Source: CAZKBP01 sp964551015 (lineage in GTDB: Bacteria > Bacteroidota > Bacteroidia > Cytophagales > Microscillaceae). Taken from it: a DNA stretch of 64,000 nt. A program made the translations under genes and the position numbers. Positions 8,463 through 16,998 of this stretch are shown in pieces. The stretch is taken from assembly GCA_964551015.1 (NCBI GenBank), contig CAZKBP010000015.1, forward strand, positions 57,859 to 121,858, given 5' to 3'. Each line of letters starts with the position of its first letter. The first letter of the stretch is position 1. Under the pieces are notes generated by a model. The model saw nothing but the letters and a program-made list of their open reading frames with translations, did no database searches and had not been told where the DNA came from.

Positions 8463-9595
8463 TTTTTCTGAAAAAGGAAAATGTATTCGTGCTTGAAAAT
8501 ATAGAATCCCCCCGCCAGAGCTCGGTAACGCCAAAGCTCTTTCTGGCGAAGCTTGGCCTTGGTTTCTTCAAAGTTTTTAACAATGGTCGCTTTCAAGCGG
8601 TAGGGTCTTTTGAGTACTTCCTGCATTGTGTAGAAGCCTAGAGGAATCCATTCTCCCTTGACATATTTATCGCTGATGACCAAGGCCAGGTATCTATTCG
8701 TATCCAGTACGGGGTAAGTCAGGTCAATTAATTTTCCGATCTTAGCCAAAAAATCCTCCATACTCGTGGCGTTAGACAGGTCTCTTTGGTCTTCGCTAAA
8801 GCGAATAATATCCCAGTAAGGCGGATGAATCATCAGAAATTGCACCGATTTAATCCCTTGTTTGGGGAGCAGAGAAACATAATCGGTTTGAATGGCATCT
8901 CCACGTAGGAGCTTAATTTGGGTCGGAGGCAATTCTGCGGTTTCTCTTTTGATTCTTTTGCGTGCTTCTTGTATCACTTTGGCCTGTAGCTCGATGCCTA
9001 GTCCATTTCTGCCCAGTCGCTGACATTCGATGAGCGTTGTGCCGCTTCCTAGAAAAGGGTCTAATACCCAATCTCCTTGTTTGGTGTATCTTCTGAGAAG
9101 TTGGTTGGGAATCTGTGGGACGAAGTTCCCCCAGTAATCTGCCGAGTGTACACCCGTGTTATCTCTTTTAGGAATATGCCACAAGCTATCGGTCAGAATA
9201 TCCTCATAGGCTTTCCAGCAATTGAGATTCAGATCATTGATTTGGGTGGTTTTAATTTCAGAAAGGCTATTGATGAGTCGGCGAATGTAATATTTGCTTC
9301 TTTCCAGGGTGTGGGTATCTAGGATTTGTTGCAATTCTTTTTGTACATAATCCACTGGGATTTCGTTGTTCAAGGGGAGAGATAGAAAGGTTTGCTGTGG
9401 TTTGATCTGATGCAAATCTTCCCTAAGCTCGTGAATATGCTGTTTGAGTTTCTCTACTCGGCTCAGATGGAGAGTGGTCTCGAGTGCTCGAATGATGCGG
9501 TTGGTTGCTTCCAAATCCCAGGCTTTTTGTGCCAAATTACGTTTTATCAAGCTGAAATTCAAAAGAAATCTTGGACTTCTGGGCGGAAAATTCAT
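8459..9595 (-). CDS. DNA (adenine-N6 or cytosine-N4) methyltransferase, orphan
   Basis: 378 residues from the ATG at 9593-9595; an in-frame GTG at 9631 is a weaker alternative that would crowd the divergent gene. The AdoMet site DPFLGSGTT is at about 179-187 and the catalytic motif IV reads HPPYW at about 257-261, so motif I precedes motif IV. The C-terminus FKHEYIFLFQKK resembles the end of many N4/N6 methylases. The N-terminal 90 residues are helical and may contact DNA or a partner. No restriction endonuclease gene is adjacent, so a modification-only role is likely. It is translationally coupled to the WG-repeat lipoprotein. DNA rather than RNA as substrate is inferred. Confidence 0.82.
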   Translation of the reverse strand: MNFPPRSPRFLLNFSLIKRNLAQKAWDLEATNRIIRALETTLHLSRVEKLKQHIHELREDLHQIKPQQTFLSLPLNNEIPVDYVQKELQQILDTHTLERSKYYIRRLINSLSEIKTTQINDLNLNCWKAYEDILTDSLWHIPKRDNTGVHSADYWGNFVPQIPNQLLRRYTKQGDWVLDPFLGSGTTLIECQRLGRNGLGIELQAKVIQEARKRIKRETAELPPTQIKLLRGDAIQTDYVSLLPKQGIKSVQFLMIHPPYWDIIRFSEDQRDLSNATSMEDFLAKIGKLIDLTYPVLDTNRYLALVISDKYVKGEWIPLGFYTMQEVLKRPYRLKATIVKNFEETKAKLRQKELWRYRALAGGFYIFKHEYIFLFQKK

Positions 9596-9617
9596 TTTTT
9601 CTCTCTTGAAAATACCA

Positions 9618-9626
9618 GATATTTGC
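9618..9626 (+). promoter_or_regulatory. Possible -7 element of the 9655 gene
   Basis: GATATTTGC resembles the Bacteroidota -7 box TAnnTTTG(C/T) and lies 28 bases before the ATG at 9655. No TTG -33 element is seen at the right distance, so this is a half match. Confidence 0.35.
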
Positions 9627-9654
9627 ACCACCCTTTAACACACAAAACACAAAC

Positions 9655-10368
9655 ATGAGAAAAATTTTACTAAGTAATTTCGTCTTACTGATGCTGATCG
9701 GGCTTGCTTGGCAAGAAGGGGCAGCTCAGGTTTCAGTGGGAATACACGGAGGAGGGAGCTTTTCTAACTGGACTGGAGATTTGATTTCTTTTCCCGAATC
9801 CAGCAATGCCTACAAGATTCGGAGTGATTTTTATCTGGGCTTAGCCTTAGGTTGGGAGTTTAATGAATACGCAAGTGTGCTAGCAAATCTAGATTTTATC
9901 CAGAAAGGAACCGATTTTCAGAGCCTGAGCGATGAGCGGAATTTAGAGCAAAACATTCGGATGGATTATCTGACCATACCGATTATGTTTCGGCTCAGTT
10001 TACCCCAAGATTTGGTCAAACCTTATTTGCAAGCAGGGCCTTATTTAGGCTTTTTGGCGACCGCCCGGCAAGATATTCGTGAGTCTCAGCTAGATGGTAC
10101 ACCCATTCGGCGCATTGAAGACCTCAGCGTAATCAACCAATACGCCTCAGTAGACTACGGAATCGCCCTTGGGCTAGGAACAGAGGTCTTGCTGGCCGAA
10201 AACTATCAACGGGGAGGCCGCGGAAGGCAAGCCAGCGGCGCTAGTTATTGGCTTACCCTCGGGGCACAAGTACAATTAGGCCTCGCGGATGTGAACAAGG
10301 ACGAGGCACTCAGTACCCGAATCAATGCTTTCACGGTTGGATTGGGTTTGACAGTCAAGGTTTTTTGA
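9655..10368 (+). CDS. Secreted outer-membrane beta-barrel protein, PorT-like family
   Basis: 237 residues. A signal peptide ends near AAQ (residues 23-25). The mature part reads as a small beta-barrel of alternating strands: VSVGIHGGGSFSNW, ALGWEFNEYASVLANLDFIQKG, MDYLTIPIMFRLSL, KPYLQAGPYLGFL, ending in aromatic KVF as outer-membrane proteins do. This matches the common Bacteroidota 'outer membrane protein beta-barrel' family. Its function is unknown. It is transcribed away from the methyltransferase and converges with the next barrel gene. Confidence 0.85.
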   Translation: MRKILLSNFVLLMLIGLAWQEGAAQVSVGIHGGGSFSNWTGDLISFPESSNAYKIRSDFYLGLALGWEFNEYASVLANLDFIQKGTDFQSLSDERNLEQNIRMDYLTIPIMFRLSLPQDLVKPYLQAGPYLGFLATARQDIRESQLDGTPIRRIEDLSVINQYASVDYGIALGLGTEVLLAENYQRGGRGRQASGASYWLTLGAQVQLGLADVNKDEALSTRINAFTVGLGLTVKVF

Positions 10369-10417
10369 AAAGCAGGAGCAAGGTTGTTTCATCTGCTAAA
10401 AGCGACTGGTTCTGCAT

Positions 10418-11392
10418 TTAAATCCGAATTCCAAAAGCAAAGGCATTCAGTTCAGGCCCCTTCCCGTCTGCAAATAATTTGTTGAGATCATACTTGAAAA
10501 ACAGCAGCGTGTTTCGGTAGCCTACCTGTGCTTCCAGGCCATAGCGCCAGTTATTGACAAAGAAATTGCCACGATCTTTGAGGGGATGGCCGTCAAATTT
10601 TACCTTGGAGCGGCTGCCCAAACGATAACCTACGTAGCCACCCACTCCCAAGTTGAAAGTTCGTTTTCCTTGGCGATTCCTGAAGCGGAAATTCAGCGTA
10701 ACGGGAAGATTGAAATAGGGCACAACCAGTTTTGTTTTGTCAAGTTCTTCCCCAAAATCTTCCAGATAATCCCTAAACTCTACTCCATCTTCGGTACTAA
10801 CAATATAATTGTCTTCTTGGAACATAAAATTATACCAGCTAAATTCTACCCCAAACTGTAAGCTCATGGGGCTTCTCCGTTTTCCGAGGTGGCTTCTGGT
10901 GTAAAATCCAAAGGCAAAATACCTAGAGCCAAAGGATCTCAGGCCGTAGGGCTGTCCTTGCGAATCTGGAAAATTGCCGTTTTCTAAGTAATTATTCAAA
11001 CCAAAGTCAATGGCCCAGAAGACGCGATTCCCTTTCCAATTCCAGCTATTCTCGTTAAAAGTGAGTTCTAATTCCTTGGATTGGCTTTCCTGAACTGGTT
11101 CGGGGGCTTTTTCTACCAGGGTGAGGGTTTGGGTCTGAGGATTCAGCTCGTATTCGTAGATTTTTTCCTCTTGGTCTGCAATTTGACTAGTATCAATCTG
11201 AGCGGTGGCCTCTCGGATGATCCGATTCAGATCTAATTCGCGGAGTCGGAGCAAGCCCTCGCGGTCTTTTGCATAAATCCAGATTTTGGCTTTCTCTCCT
11301 AAATCTACTTGGATCGTATCTTGTGCTTGGCTAGGGAAAGAAAACCCAAGGTATCCGCCTAAAATACAAGTGAGAATCAATATTTTTTTCAT
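10418..11392 (-). CDS. Outer-membrane beta-barrel protein in sigma-factor operon
   Basis: 324 residues with a signal peptide ending at SQAQ (about 24). Residues 25-130 form an acidic, mostly helical periplasmic segment (EIRELDLNR-like, with DTSQIADQEEKIYEYEL), then a barrel of about ten strands rich in Gly/Tyr/Phe (NRVFWAIDFGLNNYL, RYFAFGFYTRSHLG, LNAFAFGIRI at the C-terminus). It is the third gene of an operon, 44 bp after the anti-sigma gene, so it is a plausible regulon member or the envelope component sensed by the sigma system. Its substrate is unknown. Confidence 0.82.
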   Translation of the reverse strand: MKKILILTCILGGYLGFSFPSQAQDTIQVDLGEKAKIWIYAKDREGLLRLRELDLNRIIREATAQIDTSQIADQEEKIYEYELNPQTQTLTLVEKAPEPVQESQSKELELTFNENSWNWKGNRVFWAIDFGLNNYLENGNFPDSQGQPYGLRSFGSRYFAFGFYTRSHLGKRRSPMSLQFGVEFSWYNFMFQEDNYIVSTEDGVEFRDYLEDFGEELDKTKLVVPYFNLPVTLNFRFRNRQGKRTFNLGVGGYVGYRLGSRSKVKFDGHPLKDRGNFFVNNWRYGLEAQVGYRNTLLFFKYDLNKLFADGKGPELNAFAFGIRI

Positions 11393-11436
11393 GGCTAAAT
11401 GATTTTATCTAAATGAAGAGATGCTGAGTCTGGCCT

Positions 11437-12198
11437 TTATTTGCCCAAGGAAGCCCAGATTTTGTCAGGGTCTACTCCAAATATTTTAAACTCTTTATTT
11501 TTATCTTTTTTCTTAGATGTTTTCTTTTTGAAAAACTCATCCTCCTCAGCCGAATCCTGACGAGCGATCATGGTTTCTTGTCCAGAAGAAGCCCCAGAAA
11601 GTTTCACGGTTACTTTGATGGCATAGCTGGTGCGTTCTTGTTTGGTTTCTTCCTCTTCGGTGAGTGAGGGTTCTACTTCTACCTCGATTTCAAGATCATT
11701 GACGGCAAAAGCAGGGTCTTTTGTATTTTCTAGGAATAATTTTTTGTCCTGTTTTTTCTGCCTTGGAGCCAGTTTTTCGGTGGCTTCTTTTCCTGTTTGA
11801 GAGGCAGGAGCCTGTTTTCTGCCGTGTTTCTCCCGAAGAGATTTTTCGGAATGATGCTCAGTTAGGCTTTCTGCGTGCCGTGGGGCGGTATTGTTCGTGT
11901 TTTTCTGAGTCGGCTCTATTTTTTCTAACTCCTTGGCTGTTTTTTCTTTAGATGAGGCTTGCTGACCAGAGATTTGCTCAGGAGAAGACACTGGATACAT
12001 TTGCCATAAGCCTAGGCTGGTTCCTAAGAAGAGGACTGCCGCCGCCACCATCCACCACTTGGCTCTCTTGGGTCTTGCGGTGGGGGCAGGCTCAGCACCT
12101 AACATACTTTCCAAACGATCCCAAGCTTCCGGGCTGGGGGCGCGCTTATGGTCTTGGAGCTTTTTTTGAAATAGTTGATCTAAGGGGTGCTTATCCAT
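11437..12198 (-). CDS. Probable membrane anti-sigma factor
   Basis: 253 residues. The N-terminus (about 1-45, with LFQKKLQDHKRAPSPEAWDR) is the typical short cytoplasmic helix of Bacteroidota anti-sigma proteins; one membrane helix spans about 48-66 (MVAAAVLFLGTSLGLW). The rest is a Lys/Glu/Thr-rich, probably disordered periplasmic tail. The start codon lies inside the end of the sigma gene (8-bp overlap), which is the usual arrangement of a sigma/anti-sigma pair. No zinc-binding HxxxCxxC motif is present. The function is inferred mainly from position and layout. Confidence 0.75.
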   Translation of the reverse strand: MDKHPLDQLFQKKLQDHKRAPSPEAWDRLESMLGAEPAPTARPKRAKWWMVAAAVLFLGTSLGLWQMYPVSSPEQISGQQASSKEKTAKELEKIEPTQKNTNNTAPRHAESLTEHHSEKSLREKHGRKQAPASQTGKEATEKLAPRQKKQDKKLFLENTKDPAFAVNDLEIEVEVEPSLTEEEETKQERTSYAIKVTVKLSGASSGQETMIARQDSAEEDEFFKKKTSKKKDKNKEFKIFGVDPDKIWASLGK

Positions 12199-12754
12199 GA
12201 TTGATATTATTCAGGTGCTTTGGGCGGTTATTCATTTGTTTTTGCAATAAATTTCTAGCTCTGGAGAGCTGAGATTTGGAAGTGCTTTCGCTGATATCCA
12301 GCATCTTTCCTATTTCTTTATGAGAGTAACCCTCGATGGCGTAGAGGTTGAAAACCGTGCGATAGCCCACGGGCAAGGCGTCTATGAGCTCGAGGATTGC
12401 TTCGGCATCCAATTCATTTTCAAGCGTACTGTAATCGAGATGATCCGAAATATTTTCTATGTCTACTTCTACGTACATATGTCTTTTCTTGCGCAACAGA
12501 TTGAGACTTTCATTCACCATAATTCTGCGTATCCAACCTTCAAAACTCCCTTCGCTTTTGTATTGGTTTATTTTGTTGAAAACTTTCAGAAATCCGTTAA
12601 TCATCGCCTCTTCTGCCTCGACCTCTTGGCGAAGATAGCGCAGACATACACTCAGCATACGAGGGGCAAAACGCTCGTAAACCAACTTCTGGGTGAGGCG
12701 ATCGCCACGGAGGCAGCCTGCTATCCATTCTTTTTCAGAAGATAATTGGGGCAT
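12191..12754 (-). CDS. ECF-family RNA polymerase sigma factor
   Basis: 187 residues, normal for an ECF sigma. Region 2 (about 22-90) includes YERFAPRMLSVCLRYL and SFEGWIRRIMVNESLNLLRK; region 4 (about 130-175) includes LPVGYRTVFNLYAIEGYSHKEIG with the helix-turn-helix ISESTSKSQLSRAR. It directs RNA polymerase to a stress or envelope regulon and is probably held by the anti-sigma encoded next. An 11-bp inverted repeat lies 31 bases before its start and may be an operator. Confidence 0.93.
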   Translation of the reverse strand: MPQLSSEKEWIAGCLRGDRLTQKLVYERFAPRMLSVCLRYLRQEVEAEEAMINGFLKVFNKINQYKSEGSFEGWIRRIMVNESLNLLRKKRHMYVEVDIENISDHLDYSTLENELDAEAILELIDALPVGYRTVFNLYAIEGYSHKEIGKMLDISESTSKSQLSRARNLLQKQMNNRPKHLNNINHG

Positions 12755-13142
12755 CTCACTGGAGATTTATTCGTCTATTTACTGGGTAGATGCAAAAAAA
12801 GAAATGAAGGTTGCATCTACCTTAAAAATTTGTAATGAAGTGGTCTAGAATTTTAGTTTAAAAGCGAAAAACTTCCTGAAATCAGGTTCCAGCCGTGGAG
12901 CTTTGCCGCCTAAAAATAAGCCTTAGACAACTTCAATAAGAAAGATAAAACTACACCGCACCAAAATTGGTATGGTTTTTAAAATCATTAGTTATTGATG
13001 GCTGTAACTCTTTCTATGGTAGCTCGTATCTGACCTTCTAAGGCTTAAAAGCGAGTATGGTAAAAGTCTGATTATTTTCTAGAGCAACCCAAGTGGTTTT
13101 TGCTATTCATTCCTTTGTTAATTAGGCACAAAAGTCAATCCT
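12755..13142. other. 388-bp divergent intergenic region
   Basis: It separates the sigma-factor operon (minus) from the sensor gene at 13143 (plus). It holds the inverted repeat at 12785-12821 and a possible TTTG element at 13114-13117 before the plus-strand gene. No gene is recognisable in the remainder. Confidence 0.5.
12785..12821. promoter_or_regulatory. Inverted repeat upstream of the ECF sigma gene
   Basis: GGTAGATGCAA (12785-12795) and its exact complement TTGCATCTACC (12811-12821) enclose a 15-base A/G-rich spacer. On the minus strand the spacer gives a T-run followed by GCATC. The site lies where the sigma-gene promoter or leader should be. An operator or a hairpin in the mRNA are both possible. 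Confidence 0.5.
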
Positions 13143-16100
13143 ATGGTTCAATCTTTTCGTCCAAATACGCTTAATGGGAGGATCATCATTTTTATTGGTG
13201 TTTGTACGCTCATTCTGATTTCTTTCTCCGCCACTATCTATTGGCAAAACCAAGCCACCAATCAGATCGTAAAGCGTTTGGAAGAGCAAAGAGCTTCTTT
13301 TCCAATCATTATCTCTGAAATTGAAAGCGGTATAGAAGCGGTCGCCGCTTCCCAAAAAGCCTATCTAGCCACAAGTGATGAACGGTTTCTGAGGGAAGGG
13401 AATGGAATCTGGAAAGAAAAAATTAACCCCGCTACCCAACAACTCAAAAAAAATGCAGAGAAAGTGGATGCTGGAAAGCTAAAAGATCAACTTATTCAAG
13501 CACACGCCTTGATTCAAAATTACAATCGTTTACACGAGCAAACTACGAAATTATACCAAAAAAACTATCTCTTCTTTGATAATATAGGCCAACCTCAGGA
13601 CTCTTTACCCAAAAGCCCCGTGCGAACGGAAATGGGAAAAAAACTCCAAAACGAAATGAAGCAGACCCGAGCCAGCATCATCGCCTTGCTCGATCCTATC
13701 CGCCGAGAACAAACCGTACTTTTAGATGCAGATATCAAACAAGTCCAGCGACGGATTGATACTATCAATTTTATCATTATCACTCTTTCCACACTGATTA
13801 TCTTATTCTCCATTGGCTTTGCTGCGGTCAATGCTTACCAACTTAACCAATCCATCCGAACGCCTAGACTTCTTTTGCATCAATTGGCCGAGGGGGAACT
13901 TCCAGAGCAGGCGACTCACACCGAGGACGAATTGGCCGAGGTAATCGAAGCCAGTAATCGTTTATCTCAGCAACTCAAACAAGCCAGTCATTTTGCACAA
14001 CGGATCGGAGAGGGTGACTTTGAGGACGACTTCCAGCCCGCTAGCAAGAAAGATGTGTTGGGGAGTTCGCTCTTGCAAATGCGCGACCGCCTCCGTGAAG
14101 TGGCCGAAGAAGACCGCAAGCGTAATTGGGCTACCAAGGGACTGGCCGAGTTTGCGAGTATTATCCGTTCGCATAGTAATGACTTTCAAAGTCTCGGGGA
14201 TAGTGTGATTTCAGCACTGATTGAGTACGTAGGAGCAAATCAGGGAGGAATTTTTATCGCCGAGTCCGGAGAAATCCCAGATACTACTCAACTGCGGTTG
14301 ATTGCCAGCTACGCTTACAGTCGCAAAAAATACCACGAACGCGAGCTCACCATCCACCAAGATTACGCGGAAACCTTACTCGGCCAAGCCTACCTCGAGC
14401 AAGAAAAAATATACATCAGAGAAGTACCGCAATCTTATCTCTATGTTACTTCTGGTCTAGGAGAGGCTACTCCTGAATATCTGCTCATCTTACCCCTGAA
14501 AACGAACGACCGTATAGAAGGTGTACTCGAGATCGCTTCTTTCCAAGATTTTGAGGATTATCAAATCAATTTTATAGAAAGTATCTGTGATAATTTGGCC
14601 GCCTCCATTGCCTCGGTTAAAATCTCAGAAAAAACCAACCAACTGGTGAGAGAGCTACAAGAACAAGCGGAAATGATGCGTGCTCAGGAGGAAGAAATGC
14701 GGCAGAATATGGAGGAACTCACCAGCACCCAAGAGCAGATGCGTCGCAAACAAATAGAACTCGAGCGGCTCAAAAATAATTTAAGTGATGAAGTCAATAA
14801 ACGTACCGAAGAACTACAAGCCTCGCTGAATCGATTCAATCTCATTATCCAAAGCTCTAGCGAAGGATTATGGGATTTGGTTTTTCCCGAAGATGGCCAC
14901 ATGCATGCAGAAACGCCCGTGCATTGGTCTGACAATCTAATTCATTCTCTGGGATACCAAAGAGAAGAATTTCCATCTACCCTTTCTGCATGGATTGAAC
15001 GGCTACATCCAGAAGATAAAAAACAAGTCTTCCAGTTTTTTTTAGCAAGTATTCAAGACCAAAATAAACTGACCCCTTTCGAGAGTGAGCACCGCTTACA
15101 GCATAAATCTGGTGAATATCGTTGGTTCAAAGCAGCGGGACGGATTTCAAGAGATGAAAATGGCAAACCAATCCGTGCGGCGGGTTATATGAATGATATC
15201 AGCGACCAGAAAGAATTGGCGCGTGTACTCCAAGAGCTAGAAGTGCAGAAGCAAGAGCTCGAAGAAAAGCAGCAGCAACTAGAATTTACCAACAAGAAAA
15301 TGCGCAACAATGAGCTAGTTCTCAAAAAAGCTTTCGAAAAAGCGCGCGAAAAGGAATCCCAACTGAAAGCCAAAAACCAAGAATTAGAAGAGAGCAAACA
15401 GAAGTTCCAAGGAATTACACAGAGTATTCCTGGCATTATTTTTCAGCTTAACTACAACTCGAGTACACAAGACCTTCGCTTTACCTATCTCTCGGATTAT
15501 GTACAAGAAATCTTTGCTCTTTCAAAAGAAGCCTTTCTCGAGCTGAGCACAGAAGACTTTCACGAACTCATTCATCCCGCCGAGAGAAGAGAATTTCTCC
15601 GAAAAATCCTAGACTCCACCCAAGAACTAAACCCCCTCAGTTGGGAAGGTCGAGTAAAAGGGAAAAGGAACACTTGGCGTTGGCTGAAAGCCAGTGCCAT
15701 GCCGCTCCGCACCGAAGAAAATACTGTGATTTTTAATGGAATCTTTTTGGATGTGACACAGCGCAAGTTGCAAGAAGAGAAATTGACAATGATGAATCGC
15801 GAAGCCCTCGCCCGTGAAGAAACGCTGCACCGAAATCTGGATGAACTCTACAATGTTCAAGAAATCATGGAGCAAAAGCAGGAAGAGCTAGCGACCGTAA
15901 ACCAAACGCTCAGAGAGAGCGAACATACCTTGCGAGCAGCTTATCAAAAAGCGCAACAACAAGAAAAAGCCCTCGAGGTCAAAAATAAAGAACTCGAAGT
16001 CTTGCTCAAGGCTTCCCAAGAAGTGGTGCTCATAACCGATATGCAGGGCATCATTCAATCTTACCATCCAAAAGCCAAAGACATGTTCGGCTATACCCAA

Positions 16101-16379
16101 ACAGAACTGATGGGGCAAAACATCCAATTGTTGATGGCCGAAAATCTGCAGGAGTTGCTGCAACAATACCAACAAAAATGTAACAGTACAGAAAACCACG
16201 TTCAATTTTGGCTAGGGAGAGAAATCCAAGTGAGGCATCAGCAGGAAAATCTCTTCCCGATTTATTTGAGAATGGCTCTTATCCAGTCGCCCCACGCACA
16301 GATGATTTTTGGGTTTGCGTATAGCTTCTTACCCTCCAAAGATCAACCCCACAACTTCACAAATGGGAAGGAAGAATAA
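13143..16379 (+). CDS. Membrane sensor with periplasmic helical domain, HAMP, GAF and three PAS domains, no output domain
   Basis: 1078 residues. Membrane helices at about 14-34 and 208-230 flank a helical extracytoplasmic domain (35-205, CHASE3-like: AVAASQKAYLATSDERFL). Then a HAMP-like region (231-325), GAF (about 340-490), a coiled coil with the EEEMRQNMEEL cassette (510-570), a PAS3-fold domain (575-690, with HKSGEYRWFKAAGR), a long coiled coil, PAS (755-875), another coiled coil and a final PAS (950-1065). The protein ends with no histidine kinase, cyclase, GGDEF or receiver domain. It probably acts by contacting another signalling protein. Its closest relative in the window is the 804-residue sensor at 18711. 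No adjoining gene is clearly co-transcribed. Confidence 0.88.
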   Translation: MVQSFRPNTLNGRIIIFIGVCTLILISFSATIYWQNQATNQIVKRLEEQRASFPIIISEIESGIEAVAASQKAYLATSDERFLREGNGIWKEKINPATQQLKKNAEKVDAGKLKDQLIQAHALIQNYNRLHEQTTKLYQKNYLFFDNIGQPQDSLPKSPVRTEMGKKLQNEMKQTRASIIALLDPIRREQTVLLDADIKQVQRRIDTINFIIITLSTLIILFSIGFAAVNAYQLNQSIRTPRLLLHQLAEGELPEQATHTEDELAEVIEASNRLSQQLKQASHFAQRIGEGDFEDDFQPASKKDVLGSSLLQMRDRLREVAEEDRKRNWATKGLAEFASIIRSHSNDFQSLGDSVISALIEYVGANQGGIFIAESGEIPDTTQLRLIASYAYSRKKYHERELTIHQDYAETLLGQAYLEQEKIYIREVPQSYLYVTSGLGEATPEYLLILPLKTNDRIEGVLEIASFQDFEDYQINFIESICDNLAASIASVKISEKTNQLVRELQEQAEMMRAQEEEMRQNMEELTSTQEQMRRKQIELERLKNNLSDEVNKRTEELQASLNRFNLIIQSSSEGLWDLVFPEDGHMHAETPVHWSDNLIHSLGYQREEFPSTLSAWIERLHPEDKKQVFQFFLASIQDQNKLTPFESEHRLQHKSGEYRWFKAAGRISRDENGKPIRAAGYMNDISDQKELARVLQELEVQKQELEEKQQQLEFTNKKMRNNELVLKKAFEKAREKESQLKAKNQELEESKQKFQGITQSIPGIIFQLNYNSSTQDLRFTYLSDYVQEIFALSKEAFLELSTEDFHELIHPAERREFLRKILDSTQELNPLSWEGRVKGKRNTWRWLKASAMPLRTEENTVIFNGIFLDVTQRKLQEEKLTMMNREALAREETLHRNLDELYNVQEIMEQKQEELATVNQTLRESEHTLRAAYQKAQQQEKALEVKNKELEVLLKASQEVVLITDMQGIIQSYHPKAKDMFGYTQTELMGQNIQLLMAENLQELLQQYQQKCNSTENHVQFWLGREIQVRHQQENLFPIYLRMALIQSPHAQMIFGFAYSFLPSKDQPHNFTNGKEE

Positions 16380-16541
16380 GTGGCCGGTCGTCTGCGAACT
16401 ATGGCCTAGCGTGCGAGCATCCGAAAGATGGATGGGGATTAGATCCTATTTGCTTATGCCTCATCGCAGTGGCTCGAAAAAAAATAACCACCGCTTCGGA
16501 GGAAACGGCAGTTACTTTGTGGAATGATTTGGGAAAGATGC

Positions 16542-16754
16542 TTAGTCAGAGATAAAGCGGGAGTTGCGACGGTGATACTTCTCCAAGAGTGCCTGAATAC
16601 TTGACACGCTCTGGGCAATGTCATCTTCTAGATTGCCGCTGTGGATCAGCCCTTTTCGGATATCATCGAAAAGATAATTTTCTGACTTAATGAGCATGTT
16701 GGAAGTGTAATTGTATCTTCTTACACTTGAGTACTTAAACTTTCTTTCAATCAT
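16542..16754 (-). CDS. Small hypothetical protein
   Basis: 70 residues from an ATG. Charged, no membrane helix, with a Tyr/Arg-rich N-terminus (KYSSVRRYNYTSN) and a C-terminal amphipathic helix (DIAQSVSSIQALLEKYHRR). It resembles no family I know. It stands alone between convergent and divergent neighbours, and the codon use looks ordinary for this genome. It may be real, but a chance frame cannot be excluded. Confidence 0.45.
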   Translation of the reverse strand: MIERKFKYSSVRRYNYTSNMLIKSENYLFDDIRKGLIHSGNLEDDIAQSVSSIQALLEKYHRRNSRFISD

Positions 16755-16998
16755 GATATTGCTATTTTGTAAATTAGTAACTCCCTAATATACAGCCTTT
16801 TTATTAAACCACAAAATATCTTGTGTTTTTCAAGAAAATATCTGATTTGTTTAACTAATTTAGCAGGAAATATTGGGAATAATGGTTTTTGAAGAAGATT
16901 GGCCTTTTTGTAAAATTATAAAGTTCAGAATCTTCCGAAGGCCGTGAAAAAATAGAGCTGATCTGGCCTCTGGTTTTTTGGCTTCATACCAAAGGCAA

